From the NCBI GenBank assembly GCA_963721335.1, contig CAVRIV010000001.1:248001-312000 (forward strand): DNA of 64,000 bases. The letters run 5' to 3'. The notes beneath the pieces were generated by a model, which worked only from the letters and a program-made list of their open reading frames with translations, was not told the DNA's origin and made no database searches. Origin of the DNA: CAVXDY01 sp963721335 (GTDB taxonomy: Bacteria; Actinomycetota; Thermoleophilia; Miltoncostaeales; Miltoncostaeaceae). Made by a program: the position numbers and the translations under genes. This document shows positions 29,927-37,827 of this stretch, piece after piece (within the stretch, counting starts at the first letter, position 1; each line of letters begins with the position of its first letter).

Positions 29927-30887
29927 CCGCCTACCTCGTCACCGGCGGCGCCGGCTTCATCGGCAGCCACGTCGTGCGCCGCCTGGCGGCCGACCCCGGC
30001 GCGCGGATCACGGTCTTCGACAACCTCACCTCGGGCCGTCCGGAGCATCTCGAGGGCCTGCTCGACGACGGCCGGGTGGAGATCGTCGAGGGCGACCTCA
30101 AGGACCTCGACGCGATCGCCGCGGCCATGGCGGGCGCGGATCACGCCTTCCACTTCGCCGCCAATCCGGACATCGCCAAGGCCATGGCCGATCCCTCGGT
30201 CGACTTCTGGGAGGGCACCTTCCTCACCAACAACGTGCTCGAGGCCATGCGCCGCGCCGGCGTGCCGCGGCTGACCTACGCCTCGGGCAGCGGCGTCTAC
30301 GGCGACGTCGGCGACGAGCCGGTCTACGAGGACATGCCGCTGCGCCCGGTCTCCCCCTACGGGGCGTCGAAGCTCGGCTGCGAGGCCATGATCCGGGCCT
30401 ACTGCCACATGTTCGAGATGCGGGCCCTCGCGCTGCGCTTCGCCAACGTGGTCGGGCCGAACCAGACCCACGGCGTCGCGCACGACTTCATCCGCCGCCT
30501 GCGGGCCGACCCGACCGCCCTCGACATCATGGGCGACGGCACCCAGAGCAAGTCGTACGTCCACGTCGACGACGTCGTCGAGGCGCTGGTCGGCCTCTTC
30601 CCCCTCGGGAGGTCGCGATGGAGATCGCCAACGTGGCCACCGAGGACTACCTCACGGTCAGCGAGATCGCCGACATGGTGGTGGAGCGGCTCGGCCTGTC
30701 GGATGTGGAGTATCGCTTCGGCGAGGGCTCACGCGGATGGAAGGGCGACGTGCCCGTCGTGCGCTTCGACAGCAGCCGGGCGCGCGCGCGCGGGTGGAGC
30801 AACCGGCGCACCTCACGCCAGGCGATGGCCGCGTCGATCGACGCGATGATCGCCCAGGTCGAGGCGGAGGAGGGCGCGCGTGGCTGA
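29923..30887 (+). CDS. NAD-dependent epimerase/dehydratase, frameshifted
   Basis: About 321 residues; GTG 29923 gives VTAYLVTGGAGFIGSHVVRR. FHFAANPDIAKAMADPSVDF, SGSGVYGDVGDE and catalytic YGASKLGCEAMIRAY are clear, then MGDGTQSKSYVHVDDVVEAL. A slip near 30612 separates the last third (MEIANVATEDYLTVSEIADM and GSRGWKGDVPVVRFD). It is the second epimerase of the operon, only distantly similar to the one at 26061, so two different sugar conversions are likely. The substrate is unknown. It ends inside the next gene by 8 bp. Confidence 0.8.
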
Positions 30888-31605
30888 TCGTCCCCCGGTC
30901 TCCGCGGGCGACACCGACTTCGACGACTGGAAGGACCAGTACGCCGACGCCATCGTGCGCACGGTGCCCTTCCTGCCCCAGGACCACGACTTCTACATGC
31001 GCACGAAGGCCGAGGACTTCCTCGAGACGGCCGAGGAGCGCCTGGGGCCGGTCGAGGCGGTGCACGCCCTGGACGTGGGGTGCGGCATCGGCCTCATGCA
31101 CCGGCACATCGCGCGGCGCCTGGCGCGCCTCGACGCGGTGGACATCGCCGAGGGCACCCTCGAGCAGGCGCGGGCAGCGAACCCCGGGGTCGAGTACCGG
31201 CTGTACGACGGCCGGCGGCTCGATCACGACGACGCCCAGGTGGACCTCGCCTTCGCGATGGGCGTCATCCATCACGTGCCGCCCGCGGGCTGGACCGGTT
31301 TCCTCCGCGAGCTCGTGCGCGTGACCCGCCCCGGCGGGCTGGTGATGCTGGTGGAGCCGAACCTGCTCAACCCGATCTGCCGCTTCGGGGCCTCCCGGTG
31401 CGAGTTCGACCAGGACGCCACCTTCCTCCGGGCGCCGCGCCTGCGCCGCATGATGCGCGCCGCCGGCCTGCGCGACGTCCAGGTCCGCTACATCCTCTTC
31501 GTCCCCATCCCGTTCCCGGGGCGGCGCGCCATCGAGCGCCGGCTGAGATGGCTGCCGATCGGGGCGCAGTACATCGTCTCCGGCCGGGTCACGAGCACAC
31601 CGTGA
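30880..31605 (+). CDS. Class I SAM-dependent methyltransferase
   Basis: 241 residues, intact; GTG 30880 overlaps the epimerase end. HALDVGCGIGLMHRHIARRL is the SAM loop, DAVDIAEGTLEQARA the second strand, and LAFAMGVIHHVPPAGWTGFL with TRPGGLVMLVEPNLLNPIC the motif III region. The N-terminus is acidic and aromatic (DFDDWKDQYADAIV). Its place between an epimerase and a glycosyltransferase suggests a sugar or lipid-linked glycan substrate. It overlaps the next gene as GTGA. Confidence 0.8.
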   Translation: MADRPPVSAGDTDFDDWKDQYADAIVRTVPFLPQDHDFYMRTKAEDFLETAEERLGPVEAVHALDVGCGIGLMHRHIARRLARLDAVDIAEGTLEQARAANPGVEYRLYDGRRLDHDDAQVDLAFAMGVIHHVPPAGWTGFLRELVRVTRPGGLVMLVEPNLLNPICRFGASRCEFDQDATFLRAPRLRRMMRAAGLRDVQVRYILFVPIPFPGRRAIERRLRWLPIGAQYIVSGRVTSTP

Positions 31606-32807
31606 CGTACCTGGACCGCGAGGAGGCGCCGCACGTCGCCGAGGCCGTGGAGCCCGTGCCCGGCTACGTCTCCATCGTCACCCCGTGTCTCAACGAGGAG
31701 CTGACGGTCGGGGAGTTCGTCGATTGGTGCCACGAGGGCCTCGAGCGGGCCGGCGTCGAGGGCGAGGTCGTGATCGTCGACAGCTCGACCGACCGGTCGG
31801 CGGAGATCGCCGAGGCCCACGGGGCCCGCGTGCTGCGCTTCCCCAAGCGCGGCCTCGGCAGGGCCTACATCGACGCCCAGCCGCTGTTGCGCGGCGAGTG
31901 GATCATCATGGGCGACTGCGATCTCACGTACGACTTCCGGGAGATCAAGCCCTTCGTGGACCAGCTCGCCCAGGGCGAGGAGTTCGTCATGGGCAGCCGC
32001 TTCCGCGGATACATCGAGCCGGGCGCGATGCCCAAGCTCCACCAGTTCTTCGGCACTCCGCTCACCACCTGGATCCTCAACCGGATGTACGACGCGGGCT
32101 TCAGCGACATCCATTGCGGCATGCGCGCCATGACCGCGGACGCCCTGCGCCGCATCGACCTCCAGAGCCAGTCGTGGGAGTACGCCTCCGAGATGGTCAT
32201 CAAGGCGGCCAAGCTCCGGCTGCGCACCGCCGAGGTCCCGGTGCGGTTCTACACCGACCGCGAGGGCCGCGAGAGCCATCACAAGCGGGAGGGGTGGTGG
32301 TCTCCGTGGGCGGCGGGCTGGCGGAACCTCAGCGTGATGCTGCTCTACGCGCCGGACTTCTTCCTCGTGTGGCCGGGACTCGCGATGCTGGTCCTCGGGC
32401 TCCTGCTCTCGGGGGCGCTGGTCGGGGGCCCCATCCATCTCGGCGGCCTCGGCCTCGACCTCCACTCCATGCTCCTCGGGCTCGCGCTCAGCCTCCTGGG
32501 CTACGGGGCGCTCCAGCTCGGGGTGCTGGCGCGGGTGCACTACAACTTCGACGCTCGCTTCAGCGAACGGCTGCTCGCCACGATCACCATCGGGCGGGGC
32601 ACGCTGGTGGCCGCGGCGCTCATGGTCTCCGGCCTGGTCCTCGACAGCATCCTGCTCGCGGACTGGATCAGCAACGGCTTCCGCCTGACCTCGCTCTCCT
32701 ACGTCGGCGTGCTCGGGCTGCTGCTCATCGTGCTCGGGTTCCAGACCTTCACGTTCACGATCCTGCTCCAGATGCTCGGGCGCCGGGGGGCGTCGCGCCG
32801 GCCGTGA
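31602..32807 (+). CDS. GT2 glycosyltransferase with C-terminal membrane domain
   Basis: 401 residues, intact. The GT-A domain (SIVTPCLNEELTVGEFVDW, EVVIVDSSTDRSAEIAEAHG, metal-site IIMGDCDLTYDFREI) matches the polyprenyl-phosphate sugar synthase group. From about residue 250, four hydrophobic segments (FFLVWPGLAMLVLGLLL, LHSMLLGLALSLLGYGAL, LVAAALMVSGLVLDSILL, LSYVGVLGLLLIVLGF) anchor it in the membrane. It probably loads a sugar onto a lipid carrier at the cytoplasmic face. Last gene of the coupled run from 23157. GTG 31602 overlaps the previous stop. Confidence 0.85.
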   Translation: MTYLDREEAPHVAEAVEPVPGYVSIVTPCLNEELTVGEFVDWCHEGLERAGVEGEVVIVDSSTDRSAEIAEAHGARVLRFPKRGLGRAYIDAQPLLRGEWIIMGDCDLTYDFREIKPFVDQLAQGEEFVMGSRFRGYIEPGAMPKLHQFFGTPLTTWILNRMYDAGFSDIHCGMRAMTADALRRIDLQSQSWEYASEMVIKAAKLRLRTAEVPVRFYTDREGRESHHKREGWWSPWAAGWRNLSVMLLYAPDFFLVWPGLAMLVLGLLLSGALVGGPIHLGGLGLDLHSMLLGLALSLLGYGALQLGVLARVHYNFDARFSERLLATITIGRGTLVAAALMVSGLVLDSILLADWISNGFRLTSLSYVGVLGLLLIVLGFQTFTFTILLQMLGRRGASRRP

Positions 32808-32827
32808 AGCCCTCCGGCGGGCTCGAC

Positions 32828-32833
32828 TAGAGT
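32828..32833 (+). promoter_or_regulatory. -10 hexamer TAGAGT, leaderless spacing
   Basis: TAGAGT, 6 nt, GTG 32840. Located 21 bp after the end of the coupled operon, it may restart transcription for the next gene. Confidence 0.4.
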
Positions 32834-32839
32834 GCCCTG

Positions 32840-33670
32840 GTGCAGCAGGGTCAGAGCCGCGGAGGCGGCCTCGTGAGGCGCCTCGAGCCGCTGGTCGGGG
32901 CCCTCGCCCAGCGACTGTTCCCGGTCGAGTTCCAGCCGCCGCCCGTGGGTGCCACCCGGCGCCTCGTGGCCCGCACGGGCTACTTCAAGCTGCGCACGCT
33001 GGTGGCCGCTCACGGCGATCGCATCCCCGATGCGCACCTCTATCAGCCGCTCTACTCGCCCTGGCTCGGCGATCCCGACTTCGAGCTCGTGCACGCGGCG
33101 ACCGCCGGGCGCACGCTGGTGAGCCGCGACCGCTGCTACGTGCTCTGGCGGACGCTTCAGCAGGGCCTGAACCTCGAGGGGGACCTCCTGGAGTGCGGGG
33201 TCTTCCGCGGCGGCACGGCGCTTCTCGAGGCCACGACGATGCGCCAGGGAGGCGACGAGCGCCCGCTCCACCTGGTGGACAGCTTCACGGGGATGCCCGA
33301 CACCGCCGACGGCGGCGACCGCTTCCGGGAGGGGGACTTCGCCTCCACCTCGGTCGAGGACGTACGGGCCGCGCTCGCCCCGTTCCCGTTCGCCCACGTG
33401 CACCAGGGCTTCATCCCGGAGATCCTCGAGGAGCTCCCGATCGAGCGTCTGGCCTGGGCCTACATCGACGTGGACATCTACGCGGCGGTGCGGGACTCGC
33501 TCGAGTACATCTACCCGCGCCTCGCCGTCGGAGCGTCGGTCGTGCTGGACGACTACGGCTTCCCGAGCTGCTCGGGCGTCCGGAGGGCCATGGACGAGTT
33601 CTTCTCGGTCCGGCCGGAGGTGCCGCTGTGCCTTCCGACCGGGCAGGGACTCGTCGTCAAGCTCCCGTAG
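32840..33670 (+). CDS. TylF/MycF-type O-methyltransferase
   Basis: 276 residues, intact. The family features are LEGDLLECGVFRGGTALLEA (SAM loop), LHLVDSFTGMPDTADGGDRF, IERLAWAYIDVDIYAAVRD (metal-binding acidic residues) and SVVLDDYGFPSCSGVRRAM. Relatives methylate sugar hydroxyls in macrolides and in surface glycans, with a metal ion. GTG 32840 is supported by the promoter spacing. It is the fourth or fifth methyltransferase of the block, implying a heavily methylated glycan. Confidence 0.85.
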   Translation: MQQGQSRGGGLVRRLEPLVGALAQRLFPVEFQPPPVGATRRLVARTGYFKLRTLVAAHGDRIPDAHLYQPLYSPWLGDPDFELVHAATAGRTLVSRDRCYVLWRTLQQGLNLEGDLLECGVFRGGTALLEATTMRQGGDERPLHLVDSFTGMPDTADGGDRFREGDFASTSVEDVRAALAPFPFAHVHQGFIPEILEELPIERLAWAYIDVDIYAAVRDSLEYIYPRLAVGASVVLDDYGFPSCSGVRRAMDEFFSVRPEVPLCLPTGQGLVVKLP

Positions 33671-33680
33671 CGCCTCTGTC

Positions 33681-35595
33681 ATGCCGCACGCAAGCCCTCC
33701 CGCGGCCGTCGCGATGACGCGCTCCCCCTCGACCGCCGCCGCCATCGCCCGATCGCTCCGGTCCGCCGTCGTCCTCGGGACGACGGCCATCGTGCTCGCG
33801 GTGGGGGTCTTCTACTTCTGGACCGCCGCCACGAGCCCCGACCCCGGGCGCAGCTATCACTCGCTCCTCGCCGAGAGCTTCGAGCACGGCCGGGCAGACC
33901 TTCCCATCAGGCCCGCGCCGGAGCTGCTCGCCCTGCCCGACCCCTACGACCCGGCCCAGAACCTGCCGTACCGGCTGCACGACGCGTCGCTCTACGACGG
34001 CAAGTTCTACCTCTACTTCGGCCCGGCGCCGGCGGCGCTCATCTTCCTGCCGCTGCGGATCGTGGGTGTGGAGGCGACGGACCGCTGGGTGGATCCGGCG
34101 CTCGCCCTCGGCGCCTTCGCCGTCTCCGCCGCGCTCCTGCTGTTCCTCATCGCTCGCTACCTGCCGCGCACCCCGACGGCGTGGCGGCTGGTGGCGGTCG
34201 CGGGCCTCGGGCTCGGGAACGTGGTCCCCTTCATGCTGCGCCGCCCGGAGGTCTACGAGACCTCGATCGCGGCGGGTCTCCTGTTCCTCATGCTCGCCGC
34301 CCTCCTCCTCGTCGTCGGCGCGCTGCGCGAGCGCCCCTCGCTGCCGCTGATCGCGCTCGGCAGCCTGTCGCTCGGGCTCGCGGTCGGCTCGCGGGCGAAC
34401 ATGATCCTCGCCGCCCCGCTCCTCGTCTGGGCGTGGTGGCGCGTTCTGGGACCCCGCGCGGGATGGCGGTGGCGCCGCGCCGCGCGCGTGGCCGTCGCCG
34501 CGGGGGGGCCCTTCGCCGCGTGCCTGCTGCTGCTGGCGCTGTACAACGTCGTCCGGTTCGGCTCGCCCACCGAGCTCGGCGTCACGTACCAGCTCGCCTC
34601 ACAGGCCAACGCGCACGAGTTCGACTACTTCGATCTCTCGCGTCTCCTCCCCGGGGCCTGGTTCTACGTTCTCCAGCCTCCGGACATCGGGCTCGACTTC
34701 CCGTTCATCACCCTGAACCCGGAGTACCCGGGGACCCTTCCGGCGGGCTTCTTCGTCGAGCCCGTCGCCGGCGTGCTCGTCGTGGCGCCGCTCGTCGCCG
34801 TCCTCCTCGCCCTCCCGTGGCTGGCCCGGAGTCCCGACGCCCGGACGCGGGAGCTGGCGGGCTTCGTCGCCCTCCTGGCGGTCATCTCGCTGCTCCTGCC
34901 CCTGCCGTCCCTGGTCGGATTCGGCGGCGCGACGGAGCGTTACGAGGTCGACTTCGCCAGCCTCCTGATCATCGGGGCCTCGCTCACCTGGCTCTGGCTG
35001 GCCGACCGCGCGCGGCGGCGACGGTCACGGCGCTGGGCCGTGCTGGGAGTCGGGACCGCCGCGATCGCTGTTCTGCGTCACCGCGAACCTCGCCTTCAGC
35101 GTCGTCGGCTACAGCGACGGACTCCGGGTCTCGCAGCTCGCCACGTACGCGCGCATCGAGCGCGCCTTCTCCTGGATCCCGACCCTCGCGGCCACGATCC
35201 GCGGTGAGCCGGTGCTCCTCGAGACGGGGCCGCGCGAGGCCACCCTCCGTGCCGCCACGGTTCAGATCGCGGCGCCCGGGTCGGGTGTCGTCACGTTCCG
35301 CGCGAGGTTCCTCACCAACCCCGAGATCCCCCGCGGCTCGCGCATCGTGATCCGGGTCCGCAGCCTCGGCGGCACCTCGGATCCCATCCCGCTCGCCGGT
35401 GGGGAGACCACGGTGCGCGCGGACGTGCGCCGCGGCCTCAACAACCTGCAAATCGTCTGGTCGTTGATCTACTACGCCGGACCGGTTCCGGCGACCGGCG
35501 TCCCGCCCCCGGGGCTCGGGATCCGCGAGGCCGAGGTCGTCGCCTGGGATCCGGGGGGGAAGGCCACCCCGGCTAGTACGATGGGCGGCGCATGA
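33681..35595 (+). CDS. Multi-spanning membrane protein, possible GT-C glycosyltransferase
   Basis: About 637 residues. About ten hydrophobic helices occupy residues ~25-460, starting with a luminal-type loop rich in aromatic residues (YHSLLAESFEHGRADLP, DASLYDGKFYLYFGPAPA). A soluble beta-rich tail (VVTFRARFLTNPEIPRGSR) forms the last ~150 residues. This is the architecture of lipid-sugar-dependent GT-C enzymes, but I see no diagnostic motif. A slip near 35072 lies just before VTANLAFSVVGYSDGL. ATG 33681 is used; ATG 33714 is an alternative. It overlaps gtrA-like 35592 as ATGA, so it probably uses the polyprenyl-linked sugar made and flipped by the next two proteins. Confidence 0.68.
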
Positions 35596-36047
35596 GCGAG
35601 ACCACCGTCGCCACCGGCCGCCTCGCCGGCCTCCTCGACCGGCTGCCGAAGCCGATGATCGTGTCGAAGTTCGCCCTCACGGGAGTCCTGGTGGGTGCGA
35701 CGCACCTCGGCCTCGTCAGCCTCATGGCCCTCATGGGCGTCCCCATCCAGGCGGCGTTGGCGATCGCCTTCATCCTCGCGCTGTCCCTGCATTTCACCCT
35801 CAACCGCCAATGGGTCTTCGCCGGCGGCTCGGGATACGCGCTCCACTTCAGCCAGCAGGGGCGCCGCTATCTGGCCACGGCCGCGCTGTCGTACGTCTGC
35901 ACCGCCATCGCGGTCGCCGTGCTGCCGGGGATCCTGGGGCTGCCGGAGCTCGCGGTCTTCTTCCTCGCCGCCGGGGTGATGGCCTGCGTCAGCTTCCTCC
36001 TCCTGAGCGTGTGGGTCTTCGTGCCGGCCCCGGACCCCGCCGCATGA
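35592..36047 (+). CDS. GtrA-like membrane protein
   Basis: 151 residues with four hydrophobic helices (FALTGVLVGATHLGLVSLM, IQAALAIAFILALSLHF, YLATAALSYVCTAIAVAVL, VFFLAAGVMACVSFLLLS) and the family marker FTLNRQWVFAGG after helix 2. GtrA-like proteins are thought to flip or help present polyprenyl-phosphate sugars. ATGA overlaps on both sides tie it to the membrane protein before and the GT2 after, the classical GtrA/GtrB/GtrC-like trio. Confidence 0.85.
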   Translation: MSETTVATGRLAGLLDRLPKPMIVSKFALTGVLVGATHLGLVSLMALMGVPIQAALAIAFILALSLHFTLNRQWVFAGGSGYALHFSQQGRRYLATAALSYVCTAIAVAVLPGILGLPELAVFFLAAGVMACVSFLLLSVWVFVPAPDPAA

Positions 36048-37073
36048 GCAGGTCCATGGTCTCCGTGGTCGTCCCCTGCCTCAACGAGGAGGACAACGTC
36101 GGGCCGCTCTACGAGCGCCTGCACGCCACGCTGGTCGCCGCCGGCGTTGACTACGAGATCATCTTCAGCCTCGATCCGTGCTCCGACGCCACCGAGGACC
36201 GCATCCGCGAGATCCGGCTGGTCGATCCGCGGGTCAAGATGCTCCGGCTCTCGCGGCGCTTCGGTCAGCCCGCCGCGACGATGGCCGGCCTGCGCATGGC
36301 CTCGGGCGACGCCTGTGTGGTCATCGACTGCGACCTCCAGGACCCACCCGAGCTGATCGGCGAGATGATCGAGCGCTGGTCGGAGGGCTTCGACGTCGTC
36401 TACGCGCAGCGCCGGTCCCGAACCGGGGAGACCGTGCCGAAGAGGATCGTCGCCGCACCTGGGCTACCGGGTCATCCGCCGGGTCGCCGAGGTGGAGATC
36501 CCGCCCAACACCGGTGACTTCCGCCTGATGAGCCGCCGGGTGGTGGATGAGGTGCTGCGGCTCAACGAGACCCACGGCTTCCTCCGCGGGCTCGTGGCGC
36601 TGGTGGGATTCCCCCAGGCGAGCGTCCTCTACGACCGCGACCCGCGCGCGACCGGCACCACCAACTACAACCGGTTCACCGGCTCGGTCCGCATCGGGCT
36701 CAACGGGATCATCGGATTCTCCCGCTACCCGCTCCAGATCATCACCTGGATCGGCTTCATCACGTTCGCATTCGCGATGGTGCTCACCCTGGTCTACCTG
36801 GGCCTGAAGTTCGCCGGGGTGGACATCGCCTGGGGCAACCCGACCCTGGTCATCATCATCTCGTTCTTCAGCGGCATCCAGTTGCTGAGCCTCGGGGTGA
36901 TCGGGGAGTACGTGGGCCGCATCTACGACGAGGTGAAGCGGCGCCCGATCTTCGTCGTGGACGCGCTCGAGGGCTTCGAGCGTCCGTTGGCGACGCTCGA
37001 TGAGGGCCCGGTCGGAAACGGAGATCTGGCGGAACGGCACCCCGCGGCCGGCGGCGCGCCCCGCACGAGCTAG
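36044..37073 (+). CDS. Polyprenyl-phosphate sugar transferase (GtrB/DPMS-like), frameshifted
   Basis: About 342 residues. GT2 motifs: SVVVPCLNEEDNVGPL, FSLDPCSDATEDRIRE, VVIDCDLQDPPELIGEM (DxD) and YAQRRSRTGETVPKR. After a surplus base near 36455, LGYRVIRRVAEVEIPPNTGD and DFRLMSRRVVDEVL follow. Two C-terminal helices (LQIITWIGFITFAFAMVL and TLVIIISFFSGIQLLSLG) with EYVGRIYDEVKRRP are typical of GtrB/ArnC. It should transfer a sugar from its nucleotide onto polyprenyl phosphate. ATG 36044 overlaps the gtrA-like stop. Confidence 0.88.
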
Positions 37074-37083
37074 GGCGGGGGCG

Positions 37084-37827
37084 ATGGGCTCAGTCCCGCC
37101 GATGGCCATCCTCGCGGGTGGGCTCGGCACCCGTCTCGGCGTCGTGGCGGCCGCGCGGCCGAAGGGCATGGTGGAGGTGGCCGGCCGCCCGTTTCTCGAG
37201 CACGTCCTGGACCGGCTGGCGCGCGGGGGCGTGGACCGGGTGGTCATCTGCCGCGGTCACCTCGGTGAGGTCATCGAGCGCGGCCTCGGCGATGGGGAGC
37301 GCTTCGGCCTCTCGATCTCCTATTCGGACGAGGGCCCCGACCCCATCGGGACCGCCGGGGCGCTGCGCCGGGCGCTGCCCCTGCTCGGTGAGCGCTTCCT
37401 CGTGATGTACGGGGACACCTACCTGCAGGTGGACTACGCCGAGGCGGCGGCGGCCCACGAGCGCTCCGGCCTCGCGGCCCTCATGACGGTGCTGCGCAAT
37501 CGTGGCCGCTGGGGCCCGAGCAACGTCGTCTACGCGGCCGGCCGCGTGTCCGCCTACGACAAGCACCGGCCGCCGCGGGGGGCGGAGTGGATCGACTACG
37601 GCCTGCTGAGCCTGTCGGCCTCCGCTCTCGCGAGCGAGGACGAGCGCGAGCTCTCGGACACCCTTTCGCGACTTGCGGCCCAGGGCGCGCTGGCCGGCCT
37701 GCCGGTGCGCCGCCGGTTCTACGAGATCGGCACGCCGGAGGCGCTGGCCGAGACCGACCGGTACCTGGCCCGGCAGGATCGAGCAACCCGGCCCCGTGCG
37801 ACCGGCGGGCGGATCATCGCGGGGTGA
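37084..37827 (+). CDS. hddC: Sugar-1-phosphate nucleotidyltransferase (HddC/LmbO-like)
   Basis: 247 residues, intact; ATG 37084. PMAILAGGLGTRLGVVAAAR is the nucleotide-binding signature, with PKGMVEVAGRPFLEHVLD and the metal-binding FLVMYGDTYLQVDYAEA. The pattern fits D-glycero-D-manno-heptose 1-phosphate guanylyltransferase and its lincosamide counterpart more than RmlA: short, with no regulatory insert. It would complete the GDP-heptose or GDP-octose route begun at 23157. It lies 10 bp after the GtrB-like gene. Its 3' end overlaps the convergent gene by 14 bp. Confidence 0.78.
   Translation: MGSVPPMAILAGGLGTRLGVVAAARPKGMVEVAGRPFLEHVLDRLARGGVDRVVICRGHLGEVIERGLGDGERFGLSISYSDEGPDPIGTAGALRRALPLLGERFLVMYGDTYLQVDYAEAAAAHERSGLAALMTVLRNRGRWGPSNVVYAAGRVSAYDKHRPPRGAEWIDYGLLSLSASALASEDERELSDTLSRLAAQGALAGLPVRRRFYEIGTPEALAETDRYLARQDRATRPRATGGRIIAG

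Noticed and set aside
29008..30887. Methyltransferase-epimerase fusion in one open frame
   Set aside because: A GTGA overlap at 29923-29926 is present in the alternative frame and matches every other junction in the operon; a one-base surplus explains the fusion.
23157..37827. A lincomycin-type antibiotic gene cluster
   Set aside because: Only the sugar-building steps are shared; no proline-arm, peptide-carrier or mycothiol-dependent genes are present, and the neighbours are glycan assembly genes.
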